Below are positions 34,781 through 57,786 of a DNA stretch of 64,000 bases, piece by piece. The stretch's first letter is position 1. The number at the start of each line of letters is the position of its first letter. The position numbers were made by a program, and so were the translations under genes. The stretch is from positions 58,300,701-58,364,700 of the forward strand of contig CP154954.1 of assembly GCA_039621445.1 (NCBI GenBank), written 5' to 3'. The DNA is from Euglena gracilis (taxonomy: Eukaryota; Euglenida; Euglenophyceae; Euglenales). Below the pieces are notes generated by a model. That model searched no databases. It saw only the letters and a program-made list of their open reading frames with translations, and was not told where the DNA came from.

Positions 34781-36410
34781 CTGGCAGGGGACTGCCCGGC
34801 CCCGGGGGTGGCAGCCCGGTCCGCGGCGGGGCTGCCCTGCCCCGACCCCCAGGCACGCATGGGAAGCCCCGAGGGTGGGGGGGGGGTCTCGACCCCCCCT
34901 CTCAACATGGAGTGGGGCCCCCTACCCTCCGACCGTCGGCCTCAACCGAAGGGCTTCCCGTCTATCCCTGCCCAACCCCCGGTGTGCCAAGGTTCCCGGC
35001 CCCCAGCCAAGGGGGTCGGAAAACATGGCCGGAGACAACACGTGGACTCTGCTGGGGGGACAGCCACAACGCAAGTTGGCTTGCCGGGATTCCACATGCC
35101 CGTGGGGAAGAGCGTCCCGGCACCCACCTTCCCTCCCCCCCGAATAGGGCCATGTGCCGGGAGAGGAGAACTGTGCCGGGAAACCCCCTGGCCACACGTC
35201 ATCAGGGATGTAAGGTGGGGAGAAGAGCGATGGGGGCTGGAGGAGAGAAACCGACAGGCAGATGAATGTCTCCAGCATCTCATTGCACTCACCGACCCCG
35301 AGGGTAAATCGCAACAAAGCAGATTTCTGACTTTTGCCCCAGCTCTGTGCAAAGACTGAAGATTATATTGCGACCTTAATGCGAAAATGAGGTTTTTTTA
35401 GGCGGCCCCTTCCGTCCAGTTGGCACCTCATGACAGCCCCTGTAAACTGAAGGCAATATAATCACACGCTGGTTTCTTGATGGACCGATGCACACAATTT
35501 TCCGAGGAAAATCGAAATTGATAATGTCGTCGATTCTTGAAATTGGCCGACAACTCTGTGGAGTGCCGCCACACTTCAATGTTGGAAAGCGAGAGAGGAC
35601 TTTGCCATCCACCTCCATGGATTCCATGGATCTCTGTTGAGATCCATGGAATCTCAACAGATGGGGAAAAAGTCCAGTTTCGAGCAATGGACATGCGTGA
35701 CGAAATGAACCCAGCCACCCTCGCACACACCTCTCCAATTGCAATGCAGGGAACACAACATCCATCATAAAGCTAAGGTGCATTCCTTCTGGGGGGAGTT
35801 ATGCGGCCCTCTGCAAGGTTTAACCCCCCAAAATGCGGGGCAAAAGCAGGAAGATATAGGGGATGACCGCATAACTCCCCCCACAGTCGCGTCAACCATC
35901 AATGACAGAATGACAAAGGGCAGGGCTTGCTGTGACAGGTCAGTGGGCCAGGGAACAAAAGGGAAGAGGGCCAGAGGGAGTGCAATGCCAAACAGAGAGC
36001 AGCATAGGATAACCTTCGTCCACACCAGCCCGGAAGAAGGCGTTGCCTGGCACCCAACACCGTTCGCACAACGCAGGATGCAAAAGAGGCAGAGCACTTG
36101 GCATTCTGCCCCACGTGTGTTGTGGAAAGCGGCAAGGCTGCCTGCAGTGCAACCTCCTTCAGCGAGCCTTCGGTTGCAGCAGCCAGAGCTGGGATGGTTT
36201 CCTTGCGACCCTAATTTGGCACAAGTCGGAGGGGGTGGAAACTGTCAGGTGACGCCTTTGCTGCCCCACGATGACTGGCCCGGCCCCAATGCCACGGTAG
36301 CTGGCGTATGGCAGCAGCGACCGTGGCCATGGGCCGGTCGTTTAGGAGGGCGGGAGAGGGAAGGAGGTCAGGCTGGTCACTCGTGACAGCATGGGTGCAA
36401 AACTGCCACA

Positions 36411-36551
36411 TGCCTGTGTGGGTGTGGGTGTGGGTGTGGGTGTGGGTGTGGGTGTGGGTGTGGGTGTGGGTGTGGGTGGGGGTGGGTGTGGGTGGGGGTG
36501 TGGGTGTGGGTGGGGGTGTGGGTGTGGGTGTGGGTGGGGTGGGGGTGGGGT
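36411..36551. repeat. (GGGTGT)n hexamer tract at the edge of the RNase H fragment
   Basis: About 20 GGGTGT units with GGGTGG variants. Its frames (VWVWVW, GVGVGV) are not protein. The recognisable retroelement reading frame starts immediately after it. Confidence 0.95.
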
Positions 36552-36559
36552 GGGGGTCC

Positions 36560-38115
36560 CCCAGCCTGCCCGGAACCATCCACCGCGCGGTGGCCTTTCC
36601 CTCCTCCGACTGGCAGGAACCCTCAGCCGCCCTCCGCTCAGCCCTGCAGGCGCTGCGGTGGACAGTCCGTCGCAACCCGGAGTCCTCCCTGGCCGCGAGC
36701 TGGCCGGTCCTCTCCCCCGAGCTGTCCTACCCTGGGGACATCACCCTGCTGCCAGCCGACACCTTCCCCCAGGTGGGTGCCCTGTTCACCGACGGCTCCC
36801 TGGACTCCACCGGCGGGGCTGCCGTCTGGGACCCTGACCACGAGGAGGCTGTGCTGCGCTGCGTCCCCGACGCCCGCAGCAGCACCCACTGCGAGCTGGT
36901 GGCCCTCGGCCTCGCCCTCCTGCGGCAGCCGCTGCAGATCTTCACGGACTCGCTGTGCTCTCTGCAGCTGCTCCAGGGCTGGCCCACCTGGTCAACCGCA
37001 CGGGTGCTGAAGTGCTCCGACCGTGTGGAGGTGCGATTCGCCCTAGCAGCCGCCCACTGCTGCGCCGCCGCCCCCTCCCTCCGGAAGGTCACCGCCCACG
37101 ACGACACCTCCCTGCAGGCTGGCCACCCCCTGGCCGTGGGCAATGACAAAGCCGACCACTTCGCGAAGCAAGCGACCCGCGGACCCGGCCACCCCCCCCC
37201 CCTGGGCCCCCCCGCCCGACACCGCGACGCTGTGGAGCTGCTGGATACAACAACAACAACAGCCGGCGCCCCCATCCTCAACGTGGAGGGCTCCTTCTTT
37301 TCCGACTGGAGGCGGCTGCGACGGCAGGCATGGGGCCCCCCCGGCTCCCGACCCCGGCTGGAGATTCTGTACCCTCTGGACCTGGACATCGCCTGGCCCC
37401 CCTCCGTCAGCATCTTCCGCCGCCCTGCTTGCGGACCAGAACGCTTTCTACACCCAGTCCCCCCTGCCGTCGTCAAGTGGGTCGCGCGGGTGCGGTGCGG
37501 CTGCCTGGCGACTCAGGATCGATACTCCAGACACGGCCTCTCCGATGCGGGGCCTGCCTGCGTGTGCTGTGGGGCTGCCGTCGAGGATGAATCTCACGTC
37601 CTGATCGGCTGTCCGGCTACCGGTTCCGCAGACTGGGAGTCCTCCTTCTCCGAGGCTTGGCAGTTGGCCGCCGCCGCGTGCCGGCTGCGCGTCCTGCTCC
37701 CGCCCCCCGAGTGGATCCACCAGCACCCCCTCCCCCTGGCCGCGGCCCTGGTCCCCTCGTCGGCCCTGCAGCAACACCGCCTCGCCGATGGTGACGCTCT
37801 CCGCTTCCTCTCCCGCCTCCACCGCCACCTCGCGGAGCGCCTGGCGGAAACCCTCCGTCGCCGCGGGGAACTCAGTGCTGCCGCCGCCGCCCCCTCCCCC
37901 GCCGCATCGGCTCCCTCGGCCCCGAGGTTACGCAGGCCCTGCCCCCTCCCTGGGGACCGTCAGCTGACCGTCGCCGAGCTGCGTCACGCCGAGATCGCCC
38001 GCTGCTCAGCGACCCCGGCTCCCCCGACCCCACCCCCCTCTTCGGCAGCCGCCCCCCCCTGCGGCGACACCCGTGTCAGTGGCTGCGCCATCGACTCCTC
38101 CACCTTCTGCAGTCC
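36560..38115 (+). CDS. RNase H and zinc-binding domain of a non-LTR retrotransposon, frameshifted
   Basis: The RNase HI core begins with LFTDGSLDSTGGAAVW (first Asp, about 36780-36830), then THCELVALGLALL (Glu), IFTDSLCSLQLL (Asp) and GNDKADHFAKQA (last Asp/His region, about 37140-37170). All four catalytic positions look present. Downstream, ACVCCGAAVEDESHVLIGC (about 37555-37615) has the Cys-Cys-His-Cys spacing found after RNase H in many LINE-type ORF2 proteins. The enzyme would remove RNA from the RNA/DNA hybrid during insertion. The frame loses sense at about 38100 and continues one frame over, so the copy is probably dead. Confidence 0.8.
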
Positions 38116-38118
38116 GAG

Positions 38119-38916
38119 ATGGTCCCCTGCCCCGCGGCCTCCGGCTCCAGCGCGGAATCGATCTTGGCCCACTTCGAGCTGTCGACTGGCGAGCGCTTCA
38201 CCCCCTCCCCCGGCTCACGGATGGCGCAGCGGGTCACCGGCGTGGGACGCGTCCTGGGCAACCTCGTCCGGGAGGCGTCCATGCTGCCACCGCTGCAACG
38301 CATCTCCCGGCAGGGCACCTGGTACTACAACCGGGCCCCCCCGGCCTTCGTGGACGTGGATCGGTGGCGCCAATCTGCTGAGGCCACCGAGTCCCTCCAC
38401 CCAGCGCTGCCAATGCACCACCGGATGGCGTCTGTGGACGAGACATTGGCCGCCTGGGTCCGACACCTGCGGACTCACCAGTTCCTGAAGCCAGTGCCGG
38501 AGGAGCGGGGGGAGTGCAGCATGGCGCTCCTGCTGCTGTGGGAGGTCGAGCACGGAGCAACCTTCCCAACACAGGCTGGGCAGGGCATCTCGTCGACGCT
38601 GATCGGCTTCACCCGCCGCTTACAGCTCCGGGTTCGGCGCGATCCCGACCTCGATTGGCTGACGTGGAAGGATGTCCACCTCCCCCTGGCCCCCGGGTTA
38701 CCGTGCTCACACCATCTCCGGTGGTCGGTGCAGATCACCCCCCCACCTGCGGGCAGTCCCGACTTGTGGTACCGCGAGTTCACCTCTCGGTGGAAGGCGT
38801 ACCTGCTCTCCCTCGCGAACCCACCCCCCCGCCCCTCTTCACCCCCCCCCCCCCCCCGCGGCGCCGCGCAATACGGGCAGATCCTCAGCTCGATCAACAC
38901 GGAAGGCCAGACCTAG
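38119..38916 (+). CDS. C-terminal region of the same retrotransposon, shifted frame
   Basis: Reads on from the previous entry in another frame, with a convincing amino-acid mix (for example LAHFELSTGERF, WYYNRAPPAFVDVDRW, LTWKDVHLPLAPG) up to a TAG at 38914-38916. I do not recognise a domain. Together with the previous entry it shows one frameshift near 38100-38119. Confidence 0.6.
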   Translation: MVPCPAASGSSAESILAHFELSTGERFTPSPGSRMAQRVTGVGRVLGNLVREASMLPPLQRISRQGTWYYNRAPPAFVDVDRWRQSAEATESLHPALPMHHRMASVDETLAAWVRHLRTHQFLKPVPEERGECSMALLLLWEVEHGATFPTQAGQGISSTLIGFTRRLQLRVRRDPDLDWLTWKDVHLPLAPGLPCSHHLRWSVQITPPPAGSPDLWYREFTSRWKAYLLSLANPPPRPSSPPPPPRGAAQYGQILSSINTEGQT

Positions 38917-39599
38917 GGACGGCCCCCCCCCCCCGGGGGTCGCCTCCTCGACCTCCACGCGGACGGGAGACCCCCCCGACCCTCCGGCCCCCCAGCTGGA
39001 CCCGAGGACTGTGCCCCCCCCGCTGCAGCCCCCGGCCGCCCCCCCCCGCCCTGCCCCCCCGCCTCCACGCGCCCCCCCCCCCCCCCGGCGCCCCCCGGCA
39101 ACCCTTGCGGCAGCCTCCCGCAAACGTCCGGCTTCACGGCCCCCGGCAGCTGCCCCCCCCTCCAAGACGCAGGCCACCCTCGGGGCCTGGTTGCAGCCGA
39201 CGCCAACCCGCCCGCCTCCACATGGACGGGCAGCGGAGGGCCCGCCGACCTGACCACGGTGGGCCAGGGCGCTGGGAGTCCGGCTCTAGGCTCTACGCCT
39301 AGGGCTCGGAGCCCATGCCGCGCCCGGTGGAGCTGCCCTTCACCAGACCGAACCCCCCCCCCCCACACCCACACCCCGGTCGCGGCTTTCGCTTTGCCCC
39401 TCGGGGCAGAGGTAGGCTGCCCCCTCCCCGCGCACCTCCCCTGTGGCTGGCCTTGCCGCTGAAGTGCGCCGCTCTGTTTCGGGCCTCTTTCTGCCTCGGA
39501 AGACCTCCTGGGCGAGGGGAGGGGAGGGGGTGGGGGTCCGGGGTGAGCTTCCCCATCGGGGGGGGGGGTCCTGCGCCAACCTGGGTGGGTGGGGGGACC

Positions 39600-39845
39600 A
39601 ACCCTCCCCCAGAGGCAGGGCTGTACGGGAATCCCCAAAACCCTATGATATGGGGGGTGGGTGGGGGGTGGACCCTCCCACCAGGCTTTCCCGTATTTTC
39701 GATTTTAGGTCAAAAATTTCCTTCGGCTCCCTTTGCTCCTTTAGCGTCAAAGGGGTTTGCTTTGTGCGGGTGCTGTGGTGGGTGGGAGGGGGGTCGAACC
39801 ACCCTCCCACCTCCCGGGTGGGGGGAGTCGACCCTCCCTCCCACG
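39600..39845 (-). other. Repeat with GTGGGAGGGTCGAC words at the end of the RT frame
   Basis: After LLSNYV the minus-strand RT frame runs into GTGGGAGGGAGGGTCGAC, then C/G runs, a central TTTGACGCTAAAGGAGC, and again GGTGGGAGGGTCCACC. This is the layout of the introner-like elements elsewhere, so it may be an element inserted into the retrotransposon. No CAGG ends were found. Similar words occur near 33360-33420 and 63400-63490. Confidence 0.4.
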
Positions 39846-41290
39846 TAGTTGCTGAGAAGCTGCAGCCAGCGGAGTTGCAGGCGGCGGGCTTCCATCATGG
39901 GGTCGCGGACGGCGGAGTCCCCGAGGGGCAGACCCATGGCGGCGTCGGGGCTGCGCCAGAGGTTGAGCTCCAGGGGCGGCTTGTGGACCAGGGCCTTGCC
40001 GACAGCGACCAGGGGGGCCAGGTCAGAGGCCCTCACGTCCCGCACCTCGCAGCCGTAGAGGGCCTGAGGGAGGACAGCGACCCGCCAGAGCAAGGCGCAG
40101 ATGGAGGCGGGCATCAGCAGGGCGCGGAGGCGTTGAGCCGCTACGGTGGCTTTCTGCATCCGGGCGGAGAAGTGACTGTGGGTAGCCCGCAGCTCGGGCA
40201 GCCCCAGCTCGATGCCCACGAAGCGGAAGGAGGCTGAGGACGTGTACGTGTTGCCGTCCACGGTGATCGACTCCCCTGGGCCTAGGGACGTCCAGAGCTG
40301 CACCTTGGTGATCGTCACACCCAGCAGGCCGCACCACTCCAGGTAGGCAGCGATCAGCCGCACCATCTGGTCGCGATCGGGGGCGAGGAGGGCCAGGTCG
40401 TCCGCGAAGCTGACCGAGCCGATGCACCGCCCGGCGATCTGCACCCCCAGATCCTCCGAGGCCGCCCAGCGATGAAAAGCCTCGAAGAGGATATTCAGCA
40501 GATCAGGGCTGGCCGGGCATCCCTGGGCGAGGCCATTGGTGGCCGACCACGGCGCGCCATCGACGCCACCGTAACAAAGGCCGCCTGCCCCAGGAAGTCC
40601 CGCTGCAAGGTGGTGGCCCACAGCAGCACGACCCCCTTTGCCCAGAGGCGATACACCACCTCGAGGACGGTGATGGGCCGTTGATCTTGGGGGCGAGAAC
40701 CGCCCGCTGCCTTCGGGATCATCGCCACGTATGCCTCCAGGCACTCCTCTGGCCATCGGCGCTCCTCCTCGACGATGGTGAGCAGGCGGGCCACTGCTGC
40801 GAGCCACGGGGGTGGCAGCGCCCTCCAGGTCGCCAGGGGTACACCTGTCATCCCCGGCGCCGCAGCCTCCCGCATGGAACGCAGGGCAGCCCGTACCCGG
40901 TCTGGTGTCCACGTGGACGTCGGCCAGCGTACGGACGGGATGTGCAGCCCGGACGTCCGGAAAGACTCCCACCGCAGTACGGGGTCCTGGCCTGCATGCT
41001 GCCGCAAGACTCCCTCCACCCAGAAGGCCCTGACGGCGGAGTCGACGGATGCGACGGAGAGGCACTGCTGCCCCTGGGAGTCGACGATGGGCCGCGAGCC
41101 GAAGACTGGACCTTCTGCTCGTAGCCAGCGGAAGACGGCTGCAGGGCGTTCTCGCCAGAGTCGGGGTAGGGTCGCCCGCCAGCGTGCGCAGCGCTCCCGC
41201 CGCATCTTCTGCATCTCCCGGTCGAGGGAAGCGCGGGCAACCATGGACTCCGAGGCCAGGGCCAGGCGCAGTGCTGAGACCGAGGTCCTT
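39846..41290 (-). CDS. Reverse transcriptase of a non-LTR retrotransposon, frameshifted
   Basis: The upstream part reads PGMTGVPLATWRALP, then VAMIPKAAGG and QRPITVLEVVYRLWAK, which match RT motifs 1 to 3. The downstream part, one frame over from about 40570, reads NGLAQGCPASPDLLN and then VSFADDLALLAPD, with the catalytic FADD box near 40400, followed by thumb-like sequence to LQLRWLQLLSNYV. The enzyme would copy element RNA into DNA at the nick. The frame break makes it non-functional as it stands. The frame from 42241 to 39710 is open throughout, but only its two ends carry retroelement sense. Confidence 0.85.
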
Positions 41291-41659
41291 GGGAGAGCGA
41301 CCCCTCGGGAGGCGAGGGCGTCCAGCAGGCGGACACAAGACCAGGGCCACGCTCCGGGGCTGTGGGGGCGAGCTGCTCAACCGCTCCAGCCGGTGCATGT
41401 CCGTCAGGATGAGGCGCAGACGACAGGCGGGGTCGGACACATAGGCTGGGCGACGAGCTGCAGGGCGGGTGCGCCAGCCTCCAGCGAGGCGGCCTAGCGC
41501 AGCGTGCAGGGCCTTGGACAGGGAGTCGAGGGTGTGCGGGCGGTCGGGGGCCAAGGCCAAGAACTCCGGTGTGGACGACCAGCGGGCGATGAGGGTCTCC
41601 CATTCCGGCGATGCGGCCAGGTCGGCGGAGGGGCCGAAGAGGAGGGCGGGGGGTCGTGG

Positions 41660-42492
41660 ACGTGGGGGGCGCCAGCAGATCCGGCCCGCAGACAGGTTCA
41701 GGGTGACGAAGACTGGGGAGTGACCGCCGTCGCGGACATCCTCCAGCACGTGCGCGGAGCGGATGAGGCGGTGGGCACTGGGGTTGGCGAGGATCAAGTC
41801 GATCCGGGATGCCGCTCCGACACGTTCCGAGGAGGGGGCGTGGAACGTCATCGGCAGGGGGTCTGCCAGCAGCTCTGCATGGACATCCACCCAAGGAGAC
41901 CCGGGGCCCAGCAGGTGCGTGAGCAGCGCGCAGGGTTGGCGTTGGCGTCCGGAGCGGCTGCGGTAGTCCCGGGCAGGCCAGGCGGAGCCGTTGAAGTCCC
42001 CCAGCAGCAGGGTGGGGGTCTGCATGTCCATGGTGTGGACAACTTCGGTGAGGGCAGGTCGAAGCATGCGCGCTCCTCTGCCTGCGTGTGCAAGGGCGCG
42101 TAGATGGACAGCAGCAACAAGCCCCGCGGCAAGTCTGGACGAGGTGCTAGGCGTACCCCATGAAGGCGGCGCATGGCATCGAGGCGGCGCCAGGCGGGGC
42201 AAGGCGGCAGGGCGAGGGCCACGGGGACTCCTTCGCGGCACAAGAATCCCACTCCGGAGGAGCGGCTGTGTTCGGAGTGGGGCAGGGGGACGGTGGGGCG
42301 GCCGTGATGGAGATGAAGCCCCACCCGGCGGGCGGAAGACATGGCGTGCTCGAGCGGCAAGGGGGCCAGGTGGGTCTCCTGCACCGCCAGGATGTCGACG
42401 TCGAAGGAGGAGGCGATCAGGGCGGCCTTGTCAGCCATCCAGTGGGACATATTCCACGTCCCCACGCGCAGCAGGGAGGCGTCCGCCTCCAA
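41660..42492 (-). CDS. AP-type endonuclease domain of a non-LTR retrotransposon, frameshifted
   Basis: Starts MEADASLLRVGTWNMSHW. Motifs in order: GTWNMSHW (Asn), VQETHL (Glu), LSIYAP, then after a frame change near 42060-42090 LLGDFNGSAW (Asp, Asn), SRIDLILAN (Asp) and GGHSPVFVTL (His). These are the conserved exonuclease-endonuclease-phosphatase positions of APE-type LINE endonucleases, which nick the target site. The frame change separates the N-terminal and C-terminal halves. Confidence 0.85.
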
Positions 42493-42519
42493 CGGGGCGC
42501 AGAGCCCCCCGACGTCTGG

Positions 42520-44893
42520 TTATTGACCATGGCGCCCAGCCCCCACCGAAGCTGCTCGACGCGGCTCCTTCGAAGGCTGTTCCGGGGATGGAGGGGTGGG
42601 GTCGCGCGGTCTGCTCCAGCCGGTCAGCCTGTCCACGGGGATGTCAGAGGGGGCTGTGGAGGGGCGTGTCGGCGAGAGCGGGGGGGTCAACAGGGCGGCC
42701 GGGGCAGCAGCTTTCGGAGAGGAGGCAGCTGGGTCCATCAGGTGGCGCAGGCGCGCATTCTCGGCCATGACCTCCCGCAGCTGCTGCAGGACGGAGTTGA
42801 GCTGTTGGCGCAGTTCACGGAGCTCCCGCAGCAGGTCCTCGCGGGATGAGGAGCGGGCAGCTGGGGCGGGGGGGAGCTCGGACGTTCGCGACGACGAGAG
42901 GCTCTCGGAGCGGGGCGGGTATCCGACCGGTCTGGCAGGAGGGAGCGGGGCTGGGATGTCGACACCGGGGCTGGGGCCGGGAGGACGGTGGGGAGGCCGC
43001 GGTGGGAGGTGACTGTCGAGGGCCAGCCCAGGAAGAAGTCGGCGCGAGGGCGGGGCCAGGACGTGCTCCACCGGCTGGGGCTGCGAACCGGGTGGCGGGC
43101 GGTTGTCCGCGAAGTTGGCCGGGAGAGGGCTGGCCCCGAGGCTGGCGGGGCGGAGGGGCGGCCGGTGTGAGACGGGCAGCGCAGGACCTGCCCCAACTGC
43201 CGTCGTCGAGGGAGGTCTTTGTGGGGGTTCCCGTGGCGGCGAAGAAGGCGACCCGGCGGAAGGGGCCAGCGTTGCCCAGCCGCACCTCGCCCCTGTGGGG
43301 CGCCAGCCCCGTCAGGGTGATGAGCTCCTGGATGCGGAAGACGTCCGCGTCCTCCAAGGGTCCCAGGCGCCACCACCGCAGGTCGGGGGTGGCCTGATGC
43401 AGGGTGGTCTTCCGGTCGCCGAGGACGAGGTGCACGTGCGCTTCGATGGAAGGGCGGTCCGCTTCACCGAGCACCCGGATGGCGGCATCCTTGTCCGTGA
43501 CCACCAGGCCGTATACACCCTGGATGTCGTGGACGGACTCCCACAGTCGCGATGCGGAGGCCCGATGTCCTCGAAGCCACAGCATGTTGAAGCGGCTGCG
43601 GTCTAGCTCCGGCGCCGTGTCCTGGGTGTAGAACGGCCGCACGAAGAGGTTGCCGCAGCCGCTGGCCCGGAGCCACTGACGTGCTTCAGGGCGGGGGACG
43701 GCCATCAGCGCCAACACGCTGCTGTGGGTGAACTGCACTTGCTGGAGCCGGTGGGCGCTGCCGAAGGCGATGCCCACAGCGCCAGCGGCCCGTCGCAGGG
43801 CCTTGTTGGTTTCTTGCAGGGCATGACGTTGCCGGAGGGCAGCGGGGAGCTCGAACTCGACCCGCAAGAGCTCCAGCATCCGAGGCTCGGGGTCTGGGAG
43901 ATGACCTCGAATCCAACCACCGACTGGCGGGACAGCCTGCGCGGTGCGGCGGAACGATAGCACGAGCAGGATCTTGTTGCGCGGCAAGAACGCCTCCTCC
44001 CACTGCGGCAGCGGCAGCTGCCGCATGTCCGCGGGCACCCGAATGAGTGGAGCCCGCTCCCCCACCGCGGTCCCCCTGACTTCCAGGCGTGTGTCGTCGA
44101 ACAGCACGTTGGCCTGCGGGACGAGGCGTCGAAGCGCATCGGCGTTCAGGTCGGCAGGGCACTTGTCCCTCGGGATGACACAGCACACGGAGAACAGGGT
44201 CTCCGTGTCCTCGACTTCCACCTGCAGGTGGATGCGTTCCACCATCGCTTGGAGATGAGGGCGAGGTTGAACGAAGATGTGTGGCAGGGCCCCTGGGCGG
44301 GACCCCAGCGCCGCGCGCGCCGCTGCTGCAGCGCCTCCTCGTCGTCGATGGTAGGGGCGGAGAGGAAATCGCCGCCGACCACGACCAGGTTTTGGGGAGC
44401 ATCAGGGCCACGTACTTCCGCAGCCAGCCCACGCATCCACCCAGTCTCCAAGCGGACGTCGTAGACACGAATCAGGGTTTTCGCGGCCACTGTGTTTGGC
44501 AGCGTCCACCCGTCGGAGCGCAGGGTCTCGGCGAGCTGCAGGTCCTGGAGCTGCCGGGCCTGCAGCCGGGGCGTCGGGGGCAGGGGTCCACTGCCGCCTC
44601 TCGGCGACGGACGACGGGGGCCCGGCGCTGTGGGCGGGCCATTGCCGTGGAGAGCATGGACAAGTCGGTTGCGGTCCTTCCGGCTCGTCGCCCAGAAGTA
44701 CTGCACAGCAAGCAGCGACGGCCCGCCCGGCGCCACCATGGTCCGGGAGGGAGTCGCGGAGGTCAATCGGAACTGGGCCGTCTCGGCCACAGCCCGGGGC
44801 GAGTCGATGGGGTTCAGGTCAGGTCGTGTTGTCGTTGGTGGACTAGGGGCCCCAGACCGAACAGGCAGCGGGTCGCTGCCTCCATACCTATAC
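42520..44893 (-). CDS. ORF1-like region upstream of the endonuclease, frameshifted
   Basis: Read in three frames: 44893 to about 44240 (PQNLVVVGGDFLSAPTID, later SFNLALISK), 44245 to about 43190 (MVERIHLQVEVEDTETLF, MLWLRGHRASASRLWESV, LVVTDKDAAIRVLGEADRP) and 43071-42520. The last part has a Leu-rich coiled-coil stretch (LLRELRELRQQLNSVLQQL) and ends 28 bp before the endonuclease Met. I know no exact family; ORF1 proteins of LINEs bind RNA and often have coiled coils, and position supports that role. It could also be an N-terminal extension of one long polyprotein. Confidence 0.65.
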
Positions 44894-44894
44894 A

Positions 44895-44895
<1 letters not shown>

Positions 44896-44948
<53 letters not shown>
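44896..44948. repeat. (TG)n at the 5' edge of the retrotransposon
   Basis: About 26 TG units directly beside the last recognisable ORF1 codon. Confidence 0.95.
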
Positions 44949-44950
<2 letters not shown>

Positions 44951-45253
44951 CAACTCACGCTCATGTATGTTGCATAGAATTTCTGGCGTTACACCTTCCA
45001 AGCTTAAATTGTGAATTAGCCAGCTCCCAGACCCAGCAAATGAATAATAAATATACTAAATAATACCAAATTAAAAAAATACAGTGCCTTGTGGTGGTTG
45101 CTGTGGTGGGGAAGAGGAAAACCACCCCAAAATTATGGCACCTGGGGAAAAGGAAAATTATGGCACCCCTGGGTATTGTGAGAGCCACACTTTGGCAAAC
45201 GAATGGCGGTGGAGTCGCGGGGGTAGTCCGGGGGTCGGGTCGGGTCGGACGGG

Positions 45254-56564
<11,311 letters not shown>

Positions 56565-57786
56565 AAAAACCCAGCCGATAGATCAGTTGGTCCACACAGG
56601 AGAGGCCTGGCCGCGAAGGGGCCGCCCCAGAGGCCGCCCACAGCAGCGAGAGCTCAGACACCTGCACACGGAAGACGGAAGGCCCCCTGCAGACCAATCC
56701 CTGGCCTCAGTTTTGGCCTCAACCCCAAAAAGACCCACCCTTCCCAACAGGGTCTCCAGGCTGGAACTGGGCTTCGACCCTTGGCCAAACAGGGTAACAA
56801 AAAAACCGAAGCTGCAAAATGAACATTGAAGTTTTCGTAAAACAATGACCCAAACTTGAGCCAGGCAACCCATTTTCGACCAACCTTTTGAAGGCAAAAG
56901 AACCACTGCCGTCCAGCCTCCCCCCCAGGTGGCCAGACAGGAATTAATACTCGTGGAGAGGGAGGTCAGGGCTGGAAAAAATGCTGCTGGCTGGACAGAA
57001 GAGTGGGAGGGGGGGGTTACTAACGTTCTTTTTTCCCGACCTTCGGCTCAACCATGTGCTGCAGGGGGGGGGGGTGAGAAAAAAAACGTGACTTCGCCGC
57101 AGGAATCACCCCTTTGAGAGGTCTACTGTTGTGGAGCGAGGCGCGACCCATTGTCCTGGTTGACGCCCCGGGTTAATGAAGTCTGGCTTTCCAGGCAGAC
57201 ATATGCTTGCTTTGTAAACTGCAGAACTACCCATGTAGTCCCGCCCTCCTGGTGAAAATTTTTTTGAGAAGCCAAGAAAATAATTCTGTGGATGTTTTCT
57301 TTTTTCACCATTTTTTTTACTCTTTGGTCGCTTGTCAAGTACCAAATTGCTTTGTTTACCAAAAGGAGAGCACACTGAAAACTCCTGAATAAAAACTTCT
57401 CGTGCCTAACGAATTCCGCCAACGTGACACAGTTCGATGCCAGCGGCTGCAATGATGACCAGAATTTGTGTGAAGCTGCAACTGTGCTGCCACAGCAATG
57501 GTCAAAAAATTGGATCTGTGGATAGCCATCAAAGAGAAGGCTGCTTTTGTCGGGGTCCATCCTGTGCCACAGCGCCACGCTCTGATGTGCACTAGGGCTC
57601 CCAGTGCCTCCCAGCAGTCTCCTCCTGGCCGACGTCCCACGCTGGGTTTGGGTTGGAGGTCTGGGGAGGTGGAGGGCCACAACGTGGACCCTCCAGCCAT
57701 GCGCAGCGGAGGAGTGCCCCAGCGCACCGTGAGAGGGGTCCTGGCCGGCCAAAGCGGTCACGTCCAGGTCACGCGGGTCATGCAGG
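56565..57786. other. Spacer between the transporter start and the pICln stop
   Basis: The two genes run head to tail on the minus strand with about 1.2 kb between them. No promoter motif, exon or spliced-leader-like site could be supported. The stretch has G/C runs near 56930-57075 and is otherwise plain. Confidence 0.4.

Larger units (their letters stand above)
36560..39300 (+). mobile_element. 3' part of a non-LTR retrotransposon, plus strand
   Basis: The fragment carries RNase H, a Cys/His zinc-binding segment and a long C-terminal region in two frames, with no endonuclease or reverse transcriptase upstream. It begins next to a GGGTGT array. It faces the endonuclease/reverse-transcriptase element at 39846-44893 tail to tail. 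From 38917 to 39300 the sequence is C-rich, with open frames that may be 3' untranslated. Confidence 0.75.
39846..44893 (-). mobile_element. Non-LTR retrotransposon (ORF1-like, endonuclease, RT), decayed
   Basis: Minus-strand order is ORF1-like region, AP endonuclease, reverse transcriptase: the layout of APE-type LINE elements. At least three frame changes (near 44240, 43190-43070, 42240-42060) and another inside the RT (about 40570-40620) show decay. The 5' side stops at a TG microsatellite (44896-44948), the 3' side at a repeat. RNase H is not found in this orientation; it lies inverted at 36560-38115. Confidence 0.85.

Noticed and set aside
35220-35310. Plus-strand stretch reading EERNRQADECLQHLIALTDPEG
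   Set aside because: Protein-like composition, but isolated, on the opposite strand to all cellular genes here, with no family match.
36390-36560. N-terminal extension of the RNase H frame (VWVWVW, GVGVGG)
   Set aside because: It translates the GGGTGT array; recognisable protein starts after it.
39710-42241. 843-codon continuous minus-strand frame as one intact protein
   Set aside because: Only the endonuclease C-terminal part and the RT C-terminal part make sense in this frame; the RT N-terminal motifs are in another frame, so it is a chance open frame through GC-rich DNA.
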